DNA from: Spirochaetaceae bacterium | GTDB lineage: Bacteria > Spirochaetota > Spirochaetia > Treponematales > Breznakiellaceae | Length of the DNA: 12,161 bases | Direction of reading: 5' to 3' | Assembly (NCBI GenBank): GCA_031257075.1 | Contig: JAIRPM010000116.1 | Coordinates: 1-12,161, forward strand | In this document: in pieces, positions 6,470 through 12,084 of the stretch | Position numbering within the stretch: position 1 is the first letter of the stretch | Layout of the letters: each line of letters begins with the position of its first letter | Position numbers and translations under genes: made by a program | The notes under the pieces: model-generated | The model's input: the letters and a program-made list of their open reading frames with translations, nothing else | What the model was told of the DNA's origin: nothing | Database searches by the model: none

Positions 6470-8263
6470 CTATTTTGTCGCGGCAAGCGTTTCCAATTCT
6501 TTTTGCGCCTGCGCGGCGGAAGGCTGTATGCCGGAAGTTGAAATGCTAACAAGAATTTTGATGCCGCTGTCGCTTACAGGCGGTCCGGAAAAACGGCAGA
6601 GGCGTCCCAGCGCTTCGGTAAGAGAACTAAGTATGCGGATGTTTTTATTTCCTATCGATTGAGCGGCAAGTTTGTCAAAATGGGGTATCACTGTTTGATT
6701 CGGGTCAACTCCGATACGCCCTAGTGCTTCGATAATACCTGCCCTGACATTAGGGTCTTGTTCGGCAGCAAGGCGGTGTACCAAAAACGGTACCGTTTCC
6801 CGCGAACCTATGCTCCCCAAAAGCCGCAGCGCTTCGAGTTGTTCTATTATCCCGGTATGAACGTTTGTATCTCCGCCGGCTGCTATCGTAAGCAGCGCCC
6901 GGACAGCAAAAGGTTCGCCGGTACCGGTATTGCCGTTTTTTACCGCTTTGGCTATTTGTTTAAGAACACTATCGACACCGGATTCGTCAAAAAAAAGTTG
7001 ATAGGCGGAAGCCCCCGTTCCAAGTCCGTAATTTCCCTCATCGGGCAGATTGTAGGGGAAACTGATGCCGGCGGTTTTGGTACGGCTGCGGTGTTCAACC
7101 TTGTACGCATAGAGGAGCCAGTTAGTAGCGCCATAAAAAAGAATACCGTCATCGGAAAGCACCGGCGGAACCGCAGCACCCTGAATCCGCATGTTCCATA
7201 AAAGCGAGCCTTCGGTTGTCCAGCCCGCCGCTCCGCTCATTGAGAAAAGGTAGATACCCCGTTCATCAAACTGAAGCCGCGCCCTGTTGATGCCGAGCAT
7301 AGCCGGCTTGGTCCACAACGCCTGTTCCGCGCTCAAGCGCCACAGCATTATATTTCCCGTATCAAGCAAAATGGCTACGTAATCCTTATATTGAATCGCC
7401 GTTACCGTCCGGCCGCCTATTTTATGCGGGGCAGGAAGTTCCGCCGGAAGCCCTGCCGGAAGTTCCGGCGGAATCTCGGCCTGTTTACCCGCCGGCTTTT
7501 TTCCGCCGGAAGAAGCGGCGCGTTCCGCATTTTGCCGTATCTGAATCACTTTTTTAGGAGAAAAGCCGTCCTTCAGTGTTTCGATATCACCGTCATCATA
7601 AATAACCAGCGCATCAGGATAATTGCCCGGCAGTACCGCCGCAGGCTGGGCGGCAAGTTCAACCGGGTTTATTTCACCAAAAGGGCTGGCCAAAAGCATC
7701 GTATTGTTTTTTAGCACGGCAATAAAACCGCCTTTGGTGTTTGCGACAGGCTGCGCGCTTATCTGGGCTGGTAAAGCATATTCCCACAATTGTGTTCCGG
7801 TTGCGGTAAAGCAAATGATACGTTTACCTAAAAAGACAAAAATACGGCCGTCCCAGCCAATAAGCGGCGACCACACCAGCGCTTCGCCAAGGCGCTTTTC
7901 CCACAACAATCTGCCGGCGCGGTTGAGCGCGTAAAAATAGCCGTTTGTACGGCCAAAAAGTGTTATTCCCGTACTTGAGCGCGCGATAAACGGAAGCAGG
8001 CGGCCTCCGGCGGCATATTCCCATAACTGTTTGCCCGCATCGCTGTAGGTGCGGACAAAACCGCCTTCGCAAACAAGGGACACCGATTGAATCTGTGCGG
8101 ACGGTGTCGAAAGAACAGAGCCGCCAAGCGCCTGCCGCCAAAGGAGCGAATTGGCAATTTCGTCCGCGCTTTGCGCCCTCACCGGTGTCGAGACATATCC
8201 CGCCGCAAGATATCCTATTATAAGAAAAGCGTACAATCGCCGGTTCCGTATCATTTTCCCCAT
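6470..8263 (-). CDS. Exported PQQ-like beta-propeller protein with C-terminal HEAT-like repeats
   Basis: About 597 residues from the preferred ATG at 8263. The frame is open to 8419, but the signal peptide begins only here: MGKMIRNRR, core LYAFLIIGYLAAGYV, cleavage near PVRA-QS. ATG at 8254 is an equally possible start; neither has a strong ribosome site. Propeller blades show the G-x-LW pattern of PQQ/BamB-type repeats: GKQLWEYAAGG, GRLLWEKRLGE, GTQLWEYALP, and GSLLWNMRIQG. A Pro-rich linker (PPELPAGLPAELPAP) interrupts the propeller. The last 150 residues form helical pairs, IIEQLEALRLLGSIGSRE and AGIIEALGRIGVDPN, of HEAT_2 type. Both parts bind proteins in known families, so an envelope scaffold is likely. 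No catalytic quinoprotein residues are evident. The stop is a TAG (6472-6470). Confidence 0.85.
   Translation of the reverse strand: MGKMIRNRRLYAFLIIGYLAAGYVSTPVRAQSADEIANSLLWRQALGGSVLSTPSAQIQSVSLVCEGGFVRTYSDAGKQLWEYAAGGRLLPFIARSSTGITLFGRTNGYFYALNRAGRLLWEKRLGEALVWSPLIGWDGRIFVFLGKRIICFTATGTQLWEYALPAQISAQPVANTKGGFIAVLKNNTMLLASPFGEINPVELAAQPAAVLPGNYPDALVIYDDGDIETLKDGFSPKKVIQIRQNAERAASSGGKKPAGKQAEIPPELPAGLPAELPAPHKIGGRTVTAIQYKDYVAILLDTGNIMLWRLSAEQALWTKPAMLGINRARLQFDERGIYLFSMSGAAGWTTEGSLLWNMRIQGAAVPPVLSDDGILFYGATNWLLYAYKVEHRSRTKTAGISFPYNLPDEGNYGLGTGASAYQLFFDESGVDSVLKQIAKAVKNGNTGTGEPFAVRALLTIAAGGDTNVHTGIIEQLEALRLLGSIGSRETVPFLVHRLAAEQDPNVRAGIIEALGRIGVDPNQTVIPHFDKLAAQSIGNKNIRILSSLTEALGRLCRFSGPPVSDSGIKILVSISTSGIQPSAAQAQKELETLAATK
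7434..7481 (-). repeat. Four tandem 12-bp units coding a Pro-rich linker
   Basis: Four consecutive 12-bp units (7434-7445, 7446-7457, 7458-7469, 7470-7481), each beginning GGAA on the plus strand, encode the tetrapeptides EIPP, ELPA, GLPA and ELPA in the propeller protein. Length change by whole units would keep the reading frame. Confidence 0.75.
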
Positions 8264-8285
8264 AGTTTTGCAATTACTGCTTAAC

Positions 8286-8314
8286 AGATTAACGTTTTCA
8301 AACAGGGCTTTCAA
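8286..8314 (-). promoter_or_regulatory. Possible promoter of the propeller gene
   Basis: On the minus strand, TTGAAA (8314-8309) and TAATCT (8291-8286) are separated by 17 nt, with a start point near 8279 and the ATG at 8263. If correct, the 80-nt inverted repeat at 8330-8409 lies upstream of this promoter, not in the transcript. Confidence 0.35.
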
Positions 8315-8329
8315 GATAAGGCAAGTAGG

Positions 8330-8409
8330 CACAGAAATCAATTTTTGCAAAAAATTTTTGCCGCAAAGGCAAACCTGCGATTTTTTATAGATGCAAATTG
8401 ATTTCCGTG
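8330..8409. repeat. 80-nt inverted repeat with nested hairpins
   Basis: The outer stem pairs CAC-GAAATCAATTT (8330-8344) with AAATTGATTTC-GTG (8395-8409), with one mismatch (8333/8406). An inner hairpin is TTTGCC (8357-8362), loop GCAAA, GGCAAA (8368-8373). Alternative pairings exist: GCAAAAA (8347-8353) with TTTTTGC (8355-8361), and TTTTTGC (8342-8348) with the same A-rich block. It lies between the divergent propeller and rplL genes. It could be a cruciform, a binding region or a structured RNA. Confidence 0.6.
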
Positions 8410-8499
8410 GATGAAACACCCCTCTTGAAAAAAAAAAACGGTTCGGCTAAGGTATAGAAGGCGTTTTATACGCTTGACAAAACCCTTCAGACTTCACGA

Positions 8500-8511
8500 G
8501 CGGGAAACCGC
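8500..8511 (+). promoter_or_regulatory. GAAA-tetraloop hairpin in the rplL leader
   Basis: GCGG (8500-8503), GAAA, CCGC (8508-8511) form a short GNRA-tetraloop hairpin 31 nt before the rplL ribosome site. TTGACA at 8474-8479 looks like a -35 but has no acceptable -10 at 16-18 nt, so the rplL promoter is not identified. Confidence 0.3.
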
Positions 8512-8554
8512 CAAGCTGCTTTTCTGTCGGGTTAACTATTGTAAGGAGAAGATA

Positions 8555-8953
8555 ATGGCAGCATTGACAACAGAACAGATTTTAGACGCAATAGCGTCAA
8601 TGACCGTGCTTGAGGTTTCCGAGTTGGTAAAGGCTATGGAAGAAAAGTTCGGCGTGTCGGCGGCAGCCCCGGTGGCTGTAGCTGCGGTTGGCGCGGCGCC
8701 TTCCGCGGCAGGCGGAGACGGGGCAGCCGCGGAGGAAAAAACGGAATTCACCGTTGTACTCAAAGCGTTTGACGAAGCAAAGAAAATTGCCGTCATAAAA
8801 GAAGTGCGCGCGGCAACCGGACTTGGGCTGAAAGAAGCAAAAGACCTCGTTGAGGGCGCGCCCAAACCCTTGAAAGAAGGCGTTAGCAAAGAAGATGCCG
8901 AGAAAATCAAGAAAGCCGTAACCGAAGCCGGCGGCACGGTAGAAATTCAGTAA
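8555..8953 (+). CDS. rplL: Large-subunit ribosomal protein bL12 (L7/L12)
   Basis: This is the stalk protein of the 50S subunit; dimers on L10 recruit translation factors and stimulate their GTPase activity. It has 132 residues, starting at an ATG 6 nt after AAGGAG (8543-8548). Residues 1-35 are the dimerisation domain (LTTEQILDAIASMTVLEVSELVKAMEEKFGV, a typical opening). An Ala/Gly-rich hinge follows (about 37-58). The C-terminal factor-binding domain has the conserved IKEVRAATGLGLKEAKDLVEGAPKPLKEGVSKEDAEKIK core and AGGTVEIQ end. The frame is open further upstream to 8474, but only this start fits the family. It is unusually placed: no rplJ upstream and no rpoB downstream. It could be the sole copy moved from the rplKAJL-rpoBC cluster or a second copy; the window cannot tell. 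Confidence 0.96.
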   Translation: MAALTTEQILDAIASMTVLEVSELVKAMEEKFGVSAAAPVAVAAVGAAPSAAGGDGAAAEEKTEFTVVLKAFDEAKKIAVIKEVRAATGLGLKEAKDLVEGAPKPLKEGVSKEDAEKIKKAVTEAGGTVEIQ

Positions 8954-8960
8954 CGGCGCG

Positions 8961-9003
8961 GCGGACGGCAGTTTCTGGTTTTTCAGGGTGCCTGTCCGTC
9001 CGC
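8961..9003 (+). terminator. Strong GC hairpin after rplL
   Basis: Arms GCGGACGG (8961-8968) and CCGTCCGC (8996-9003) pair perfectly, and CAG/CTG extends the stem across a one-base bulge. The following TGTTTGG is a poor T-run, so this is probably a leaky terminator or 3' stabiliser that lowers expression of the FKBP gene relative to rplL. Confidence 0.5.
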
Positions 9004-9063
9004 TGTTTGGCTGGGAAAGCCGGTTTCAAACCGCCGTTTCTCCGAGATGGACGTAGTTTTTTA

Positions 9064-9924
9064 ATGAAAAAACGATTTTTTTTATTTTTTACCGCTTATT
9101 TTTTAACATTAGAATGTTTTGCAGCCGGGCCTTTGACAACATTTGATAATGACGCAAGTTATGCCTTTGGCGTGATAATAGCCGGCCAGATTTCTGATTT
9201 AGAGGTAACTTTTGACAAACGTCAATTTTCAGAAGGTTTTTTTGCCCAAATGGAAGACACGGGAGGAAAATCCCGGCTTAGTTTTGAAGAGGCTGTTGCG
9301 AAAGTTACCGGCGTTTTGAGCGGCGAAGGGCCTCATTCGTTTGACGCGGAAACGAGTTACGCTATGGGATTTGCTGTCGCGTATCAACTTGTTTCCGGCG
9401 GCATCAAGGTAAAGTACAACAAAGCGCAGTTTTTGAAAGGGCTTGAGGCGGAATTAGCCGGCGCTTCAGAAATTCCTATAAAAGACGCTGAAGAAAAAAT
9501 TGAAGGGATACTCGAAATGGCAACCGAAACACAGGCAAAAGAAAATCTTGCTAAATCCGAAAAATTTCTTGCCGATAACGCAAAAAAACATAACGTTAAA
9601 ACGACCCAAAGCGGGTTACAGTATGCGGTTATCAAAAACAGCGCCGGAACAAAACCGGATGCGGAAAGCCTTGTTACCGTTAATTACGAAGGCCGGCTCA
9701 TAGACGGTACCGTATTCGACAGTTCTTATGAACGGGGCGAACCGGCGCAGTTTCCGCTTGGCGATGTTATCGCCGGCTGGACGGAAGGCATCCAACTGAT
9801 GAGTTTGGGCAGCAAATTCACCTTCTACATCCCGCCCAATTTAGGCTATGGCGACATGGCCGGCATTCCAATACCTCCCAATTCGGTACTTATTTTTGAT
9901 GTTGAATTGCTGGCGGTAGAATAA
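9064..9924 (+). CDS. Exported FKBP-type peptidyl-prolyl isomerase with duplicated N-terminal module
   Basis: This is a cis-trans prolyl isomerase of the FkpA/Mip type, an envelope folding helper. It has 286 residues from the ATG at 9064, where the signal peptide begins (MKKRFFLFFTAYFLTLECFA, then AGP). The frame is open back to 9007 without a signal or ribosome site. Residues 27-86 and 93-152 are two copies of one module: DASYAFGVIIAGQI...FDKRQFSEGFFAQM against ETSYAMGFAVAYQLV...YNKAQFLKGLEAEL. Relatives usually have one FKBP_N dimerisation unit. A helix (about 153-178) leads to the FKBP domain (182-285). Pocket residues are present: Y208, F218, D219, F230, V235, I236, W239, Y262, F278. The cysteine at 18 follows Glu, so lipidation is unlikely. 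The ribosome site is weak. It may be cotranscribed with rplL through a leaky hairpin. Confidence 0.93.
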   Translation: MKKRFFLFFTAYFLTLECFAAGPLTTFDNDASYAFGVIIAGQISDLEVTFDKRQFSEGFFAQMEDTGGKSRLSFEEAVAKVTGVLSGEGPHSFDAETSYAMGFAVAYQLVSGGIKVKYNKAQFLKGLEAELAGASEIPIKDAEEKIEGILEMATETQAKENLAKSEKFLADNAKKHNVKTTQSGLQYAVIKNSAGTKPDAESLVTVNYEGRLIDGTVFDSSYERGEPAQFPLGDVIAGWTEGIQLMSLGSKFTFYIPPNLGYGDMAGIPIPPNSVLIFDVELLAVE

Positions 9925-9955
9925 GCGCTGAAACTGCAATGACCGTTTTCAGCGC
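9925..9955. terminator. Possible bidirectional terminator between fkbp and modA
   Basis: GCGCTGAAA (9925-9933) and TTTCAGCGC (9947-9955) form a 9-bp stem immediately after the FKBP stop and 9 nt beyond the modA stop. T-runs are weak on both sides. The position between convergent genes supports a shared terminator. Confidence 0.6.
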
Positions 9956-9964
9956 CATCTTAAG

Positions 9965-10759
9965 TTATTGGGCCGGTGAAAAACCGTATTTTTGGAAAAT
10001 ATCCAGCGCTTCTTTTGATTGTAGAAATTGTATAAATTCCCGCGCTTCCGCCGGATGAGCGCTTTTAGCAAGCGGCGCGAGCGGATAAATAACCGGCTCA
10101 CGCAAAACGCCATTTTCCAACACCGTTATCACGGTAATTTCTTTCGGTTTACTTGCCGCATCGGTTGAGTACACTATGCCTACTTCGGCGCTGCCCTGGG
10201 CTACCCAATTAAGCACTTCTGTAACATTGGTTCCATAACTTAACTTTTCCTGCGGAATAGTTTGCCATACCCCAAGCGTGGTTAGAGCCTGTTGCGCATA
10301 ATCACCGGCCGGCACCGACTTTGGGTCACCAATGGCTATAGCAGCCGCTTTGCCTATGCTTCTAAAATCCGCAACCTGTGTTTTCCCTTTCGCGCTCTTT
10401 ATCAAAACAAGCCCATTTTGCAGCAGATTTACCACATCTTTCCGCGCCACATAGCCGCCTTTCACCAGAGCGTCCATCTGCTTTACCGCGGCGGACATAA
10501 ATACATCCGCCGCCAACCCGTTTTCAATCTGCGTTTGCAGTTTGCCTGAACTGTCATAGGAACCCGTTACCGTAATAGCGGGATACTTTTTTTGAAAGCG
10601 CGGGATAAGTTCTTTTTCGTATACATTTTTCAAACTTGCCGCCGCCGCCGTCAAAATAACGGTCTTTTCCGCCTTTTTTTGCCCCAGCAAAGGCACAACC
10701 AATGCCGCTGCCAGCACAAGGACAGTCATTTTTTGCGTTACATACCGTATTTTCACCAT
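9965..10759 (-). CDS. modA: Molybdate ABC transporter substrate-binding protein
   Basis: This is the periplasmic receptor that delivers molybdate (or tungstate) to the ModBC permease for molybdenum cofactor synthesis. It has 264 residues from an ATG placed 5 nt after GGAGG (10769-10765); the frame is open to 10819 but that overlaps the promoter. Signal peptide: MVKIRYVTQK, core MTVLVLAAALVVPLLG, then QKK; no lipobox cysteine. Family motifs: TAAAASLKNVYE (37-48) for the first oxyanion site, GSYDSSGKLQTQIENGLAADVFMSA (66-90), GDPKSVPAGDYA (144-155), and VGIVYSTDA (193-201) with the ligand-site tyrosine at 197. The ModA family fits better than sulfate or phosphate receptors. No modB or modC follows; the next gene is convergent, so the permease must be elsewhere or missing. 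Confidence 0.93.
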   Translation of the reverse strand: MVKIRYVTQKMTVLVLAAALVVPLLGQKKAEKTVILTAAAASLKNVYEKELIPRFQKKYPAITVTGSYDSSGKLQTQIENGLAADVFMSAAVKQMDALVKGGYVARKDVVNLLQNGLVLIKSAKGKTQVADFRSIGKAAAIAIGDPKSVPAGDYAQQALTTLGVWQTIPQEKLSYGTNVTEVLNWVAQGSAEVGIVYSTDAASKPKEITVITVLENGVLREPVIYPLAPLAKSAHPAEAREFIQFLQSKEALDIFQKYGFSPAQ

Positions 10760-10789
10760 AATTTCCTCCAAAAGAAATAAGAATACACA

Positions 10790-10809
10790 AATTGTATAAT
10801 AAAACAATT
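10790..10809. promoter_or_regulatory. Inverted repeat overlapping the modA -10 region
   Basis: AATTGT (10790-10795) and ACAATT (10804-10809) form a perfect dyad with an 8-nt spacer, and outer ACAAA/TTTGT traces extend it. It overlaps the -10 and the spacer of the modA promoter, the place expected for a repressor. It does not look like the E. coli ModE site as I remember it. Confidence 0.45.
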
Positions 10810-10819
10810 CGTTTGTCAA
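10791..10819 (-). promoter_or_regulatory. Sigma70-type promoter of modA
   Basis: On the minus strand, a perfect TTGACA (10819-10814) is followed after 17 nt by TACAAT (10796-10791). Transcription would start near 10784, giving a 25-nt leader containing GGAGG. Confidence 0.85.
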
Positions 10820-10831
10820 GCGGCATACTAA

Positions 10832-10852
10832 GACAACGCCGATTAAAACGGC
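10832..10852 (+). repeat. Half-site of the dispersed repeat family, with small hairpin
   Basis: GACAACGCCGATTAA (10832-10846) matches the family core GRCAACGCYGATTAA. It is preceded by CTAA as copy 2 is preceded by CTA. GCCG/CGGC arms (10838-10841 and 10849-10852) give a short hairpin directly after the dehydrogenase stop, where it may act as a weak terminator. Confidence 0.45.
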
Positions 10853-11659
10853 TTATTTTTCTATATCGCTTTTGGAAGGGCGCTTTTCGGTATACATTGT
10901 AACCTTTGCGGTGAAGTAACGGCCGAAAAAACGGGGCAAAAAGGCTTTTATGCGCCATTTTAACGACATAATAGCAATTTTTTTACCGTGTCCAAGGCAT
11001 GAAAGGCAATGGCGCACAACAGCGGCGGGCGGTTTGCCATGCGCTACTTTTTCGCGCACACCCTCACTGGCAACCCGTGAAAATTCCGTATCTACCGAGC
11101 CGGGGCAAAGGGCTATCACCTTGATACCTTTTTGCTCAAGTTCGGCAGCAAGTCCCAAACTAAAGTTTAATACAAAGGCTTTAGTTGCCGCATAAACAGC
11201 AAAACCGCCCATTGCGGAAAAGGCGGCAAGGCTGGCCGTATTGATGATACGGCTGCCGCGTTCCATATAAGGCAGAGCCGTGCCGGTAATTGCCGTAAGC
11301 GCCGTTACATTCAATTCGATTTCATCAAGCTGGCGGTCTAGGCCAGCGGTGTCAAAACGGCCGTATGTGCCAAACCCGGCGTTATTTACCAGCGTATCAA
11401 TGAAAAGGCCGCCGTTCTCCGCCGCTTTTGCCAGCAAATTACCAATGATATGCCCGCCAACTCTGCCCCCTATGTCTGTGGCCGCCGTTCTAATAATCAG
11501 CCCGGAGTTGAGGGCTCTCAGTTCGCCTGCCAACCGGTCCAACCGGTCAAGCCGCCGCGCGACAAGCCACAACTCATCCACAGGCCGTTTTGCCAATTCG
11601 CGCGCAAATTCTATACCCATGCCTGAACTTGCCCCTGTAACAATAATTATTTTTTTCAT
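10853..11659 (-). CDS. Short-chain dehydrogenase/reductase (classical SDR)
   Basis: This is an NAD(P)-dependent oxidoreductase with a Rossmann fold; the substrate cannot be read from sequence. It has 268 residues from the ATG at 11659, preceded by AAGGCGGGG; the frame is open to 11683, but the family starts just before the first beta strand. Motifs: TGASSGMG cofactor loop (8-15), NNAG (92-95), catalytic N117, S143, Y156 and K160 (YAATK), and PGSVDT (186-191) after strand beta-6. VARR at 33-36, after beta-2, favours NADPH, which is inference. The last 40 residues (MSLKWRIKAFLPRFFGRYFTAKV) form a basic, hydrophobic helix that could touch the membrane, as in some SDRs acting on lipids or cell-wall substrates. 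It lies upstream of modA on the same strand, but modA has its own promoter. Confidence 0.92.
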   Translation of the reverse strand: MKKIIIVTGASSGMGIEFARELAKRPVDELWLVARRLDRLDRLAGELRALNSGLIIRTAATDIGGRVGGHIIGNLLAKAAENGGLFIDTLVNNAGFGTYGRFDTAGLDRQLDEIELNVTALTAITGTALPYMERGSRIINTASLAAFSAMGGFAVYAATKAFVLNFSLGLAAELEQKGIKVIALCPGSVDTEFSRVASEGVREKVAHGKPPAAVVRHCLSCLGHGKKIAIMSLKWRIKAFLPRFFGRYFTAKVTMYTEKRPSKSDIEK

Positions 11660-11698
11660 AACCCCGCCTTGCATCCTTTTCAAAATTCGCGCGCCCTA

Positions 11699-11795
11699 GA
11701 CAACCACTGATTTATTCAACCGAGAATAAATCAGTGGTTACTTTCCCTGTAGTTTCGCAATGAAATGAGAAACTACAAGGGGCAACGCTGATTAA
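11699..11795 (+). repeat. Double-hairpin dispersed repeat, copy 2, with half-site
   Basis: Hairpin A: arms 11702-11717 and 11724-11739 form a perfect 16-bp stem around loop AACCGA. Hairpin B: GTAGTTTC (11749-11756) and GAAACTAC (11769-11776), loop GCAATGAAATGA, extended by CCCT/AGGG across one bulged A. A half-site GGCAACGCTGATTAA (11781-11795) follows. The order is the same as in copy 1, in direct orientation, over 11.6 kb away. It lies between the divergent dehydrogenase and tRNA genes. Confidence 0.85.
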
Positions 11796-11809
11796 CGCAG
11801 TAGCCTCTC

Positions 11810-11838
11810 TTGACCAAAAAACCTTTCCGCTATAGTAT
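11810..11838 (+). promoter_or_regulatory. Promoter of tRNA-Leu
   Basis: TTGACC (11810-11815) is followed by TAGTAT at 17 nt (11833-11838) or TATAGT at 15 nt (11831-11836). Either places the start a few nucleotides before the mature tRNA at 11852. Confidence 0.6.
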
Positions 11839-11851
11839 TATAGCATGTTTA

Positions 11852-11934
11852 GCCCAGATGGTGGAATTGGTAGACACGCTGGTTTCAGGTACCAGTGCCT
11901 AAACAGCATGGGAGTTCGAGTCTCCCTCTGGGCA
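11852..11934 (+). tRNA. tRNA-Leu (anticodon CAG)
   Basis: This is an 83-nt class II tRNA decoding CUG. The acceptor arms GCCCAGA (11852-11858) and TCTGGGC pair perfectly, with discriminator A at 11934. The D arm carries the typical GGTAGACAC. The anticodon stem CTGGT/ACCAG encloses TTCAGGT, with anticodon CAG at 11886-11888. The long variable arm has a TGC/GCA stem. The T arm is GGGAG-TTCGAGT-CTCCC. No CCA is encoded (ATAC follows), so the 3' end needs a CCA-adding enzyme. Confidence 0.97.
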
Positions 11935-11967
11935 ATACAATCAAGCAGACCGCAGGACAAGCGCGCT

Positions 11968-12014
11968 TAAAAAACAATACGCGGCCATTCATCCTGTTTG
12001 GACGCTGTTTTTTA
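11968..12014. terminator. AT-rich terminator-like structure after tRNA-Leu
   Basis: TAAAAAAC (11968-11975) and GTTTTTTA (12007-12014) pair perfectly, with GCG/CGC just inside. The T6 run in the 3' arm resembles the bidirectional A-stem-T terminators found after stable RNA genes, though the GC core is small. Confidence 0.45.
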
Positions 12015-12049
12015 GCCTATGTTAAACCGAGATTCCCGTTTTATTTTCC

Positions 12050-12078
12050 TTGACAACTCTTTCCCTATGTGGTATATT
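12050..12078 (+). promoter_or_regulatory. Strong extended -10 promoter of the last gene
   Basis: A perfect TTGACA (12050-12055) is followed after 17 nt by TATATT (12073-12078), preceded by TG one base upstream (12070-12071), which is an extended -10. The expected start, about 7 nt after the -10, falls at 12085, the A of an ATG. Confidence 0.85.
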
Positions 12079-12084
12079 GTGCCT

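Noticed and set aside
8474..8502. TTGACA at 8474 as the rplL promoter
   Set aside because: No hexamer resembling TATAAT lies 16-18 nt downstream (the sequence there is CGAGCG-like), so only the -35 half is present.
28..11795. The two direct repeat copies as ends of an 11.6-kb mobile element
   Set aside because: The interval holds housekeeping genes (rplL, mutase, leuD) and no transposase or integrase, and a third diverged copy lies inside it; a dispersed repeat explains it better.
11852..11934. tRNA-Leu as an integration site (attB) for an island
   Set aside because: No integrase gene and no repeated copy of the tRNA 3' end is visible in the window.
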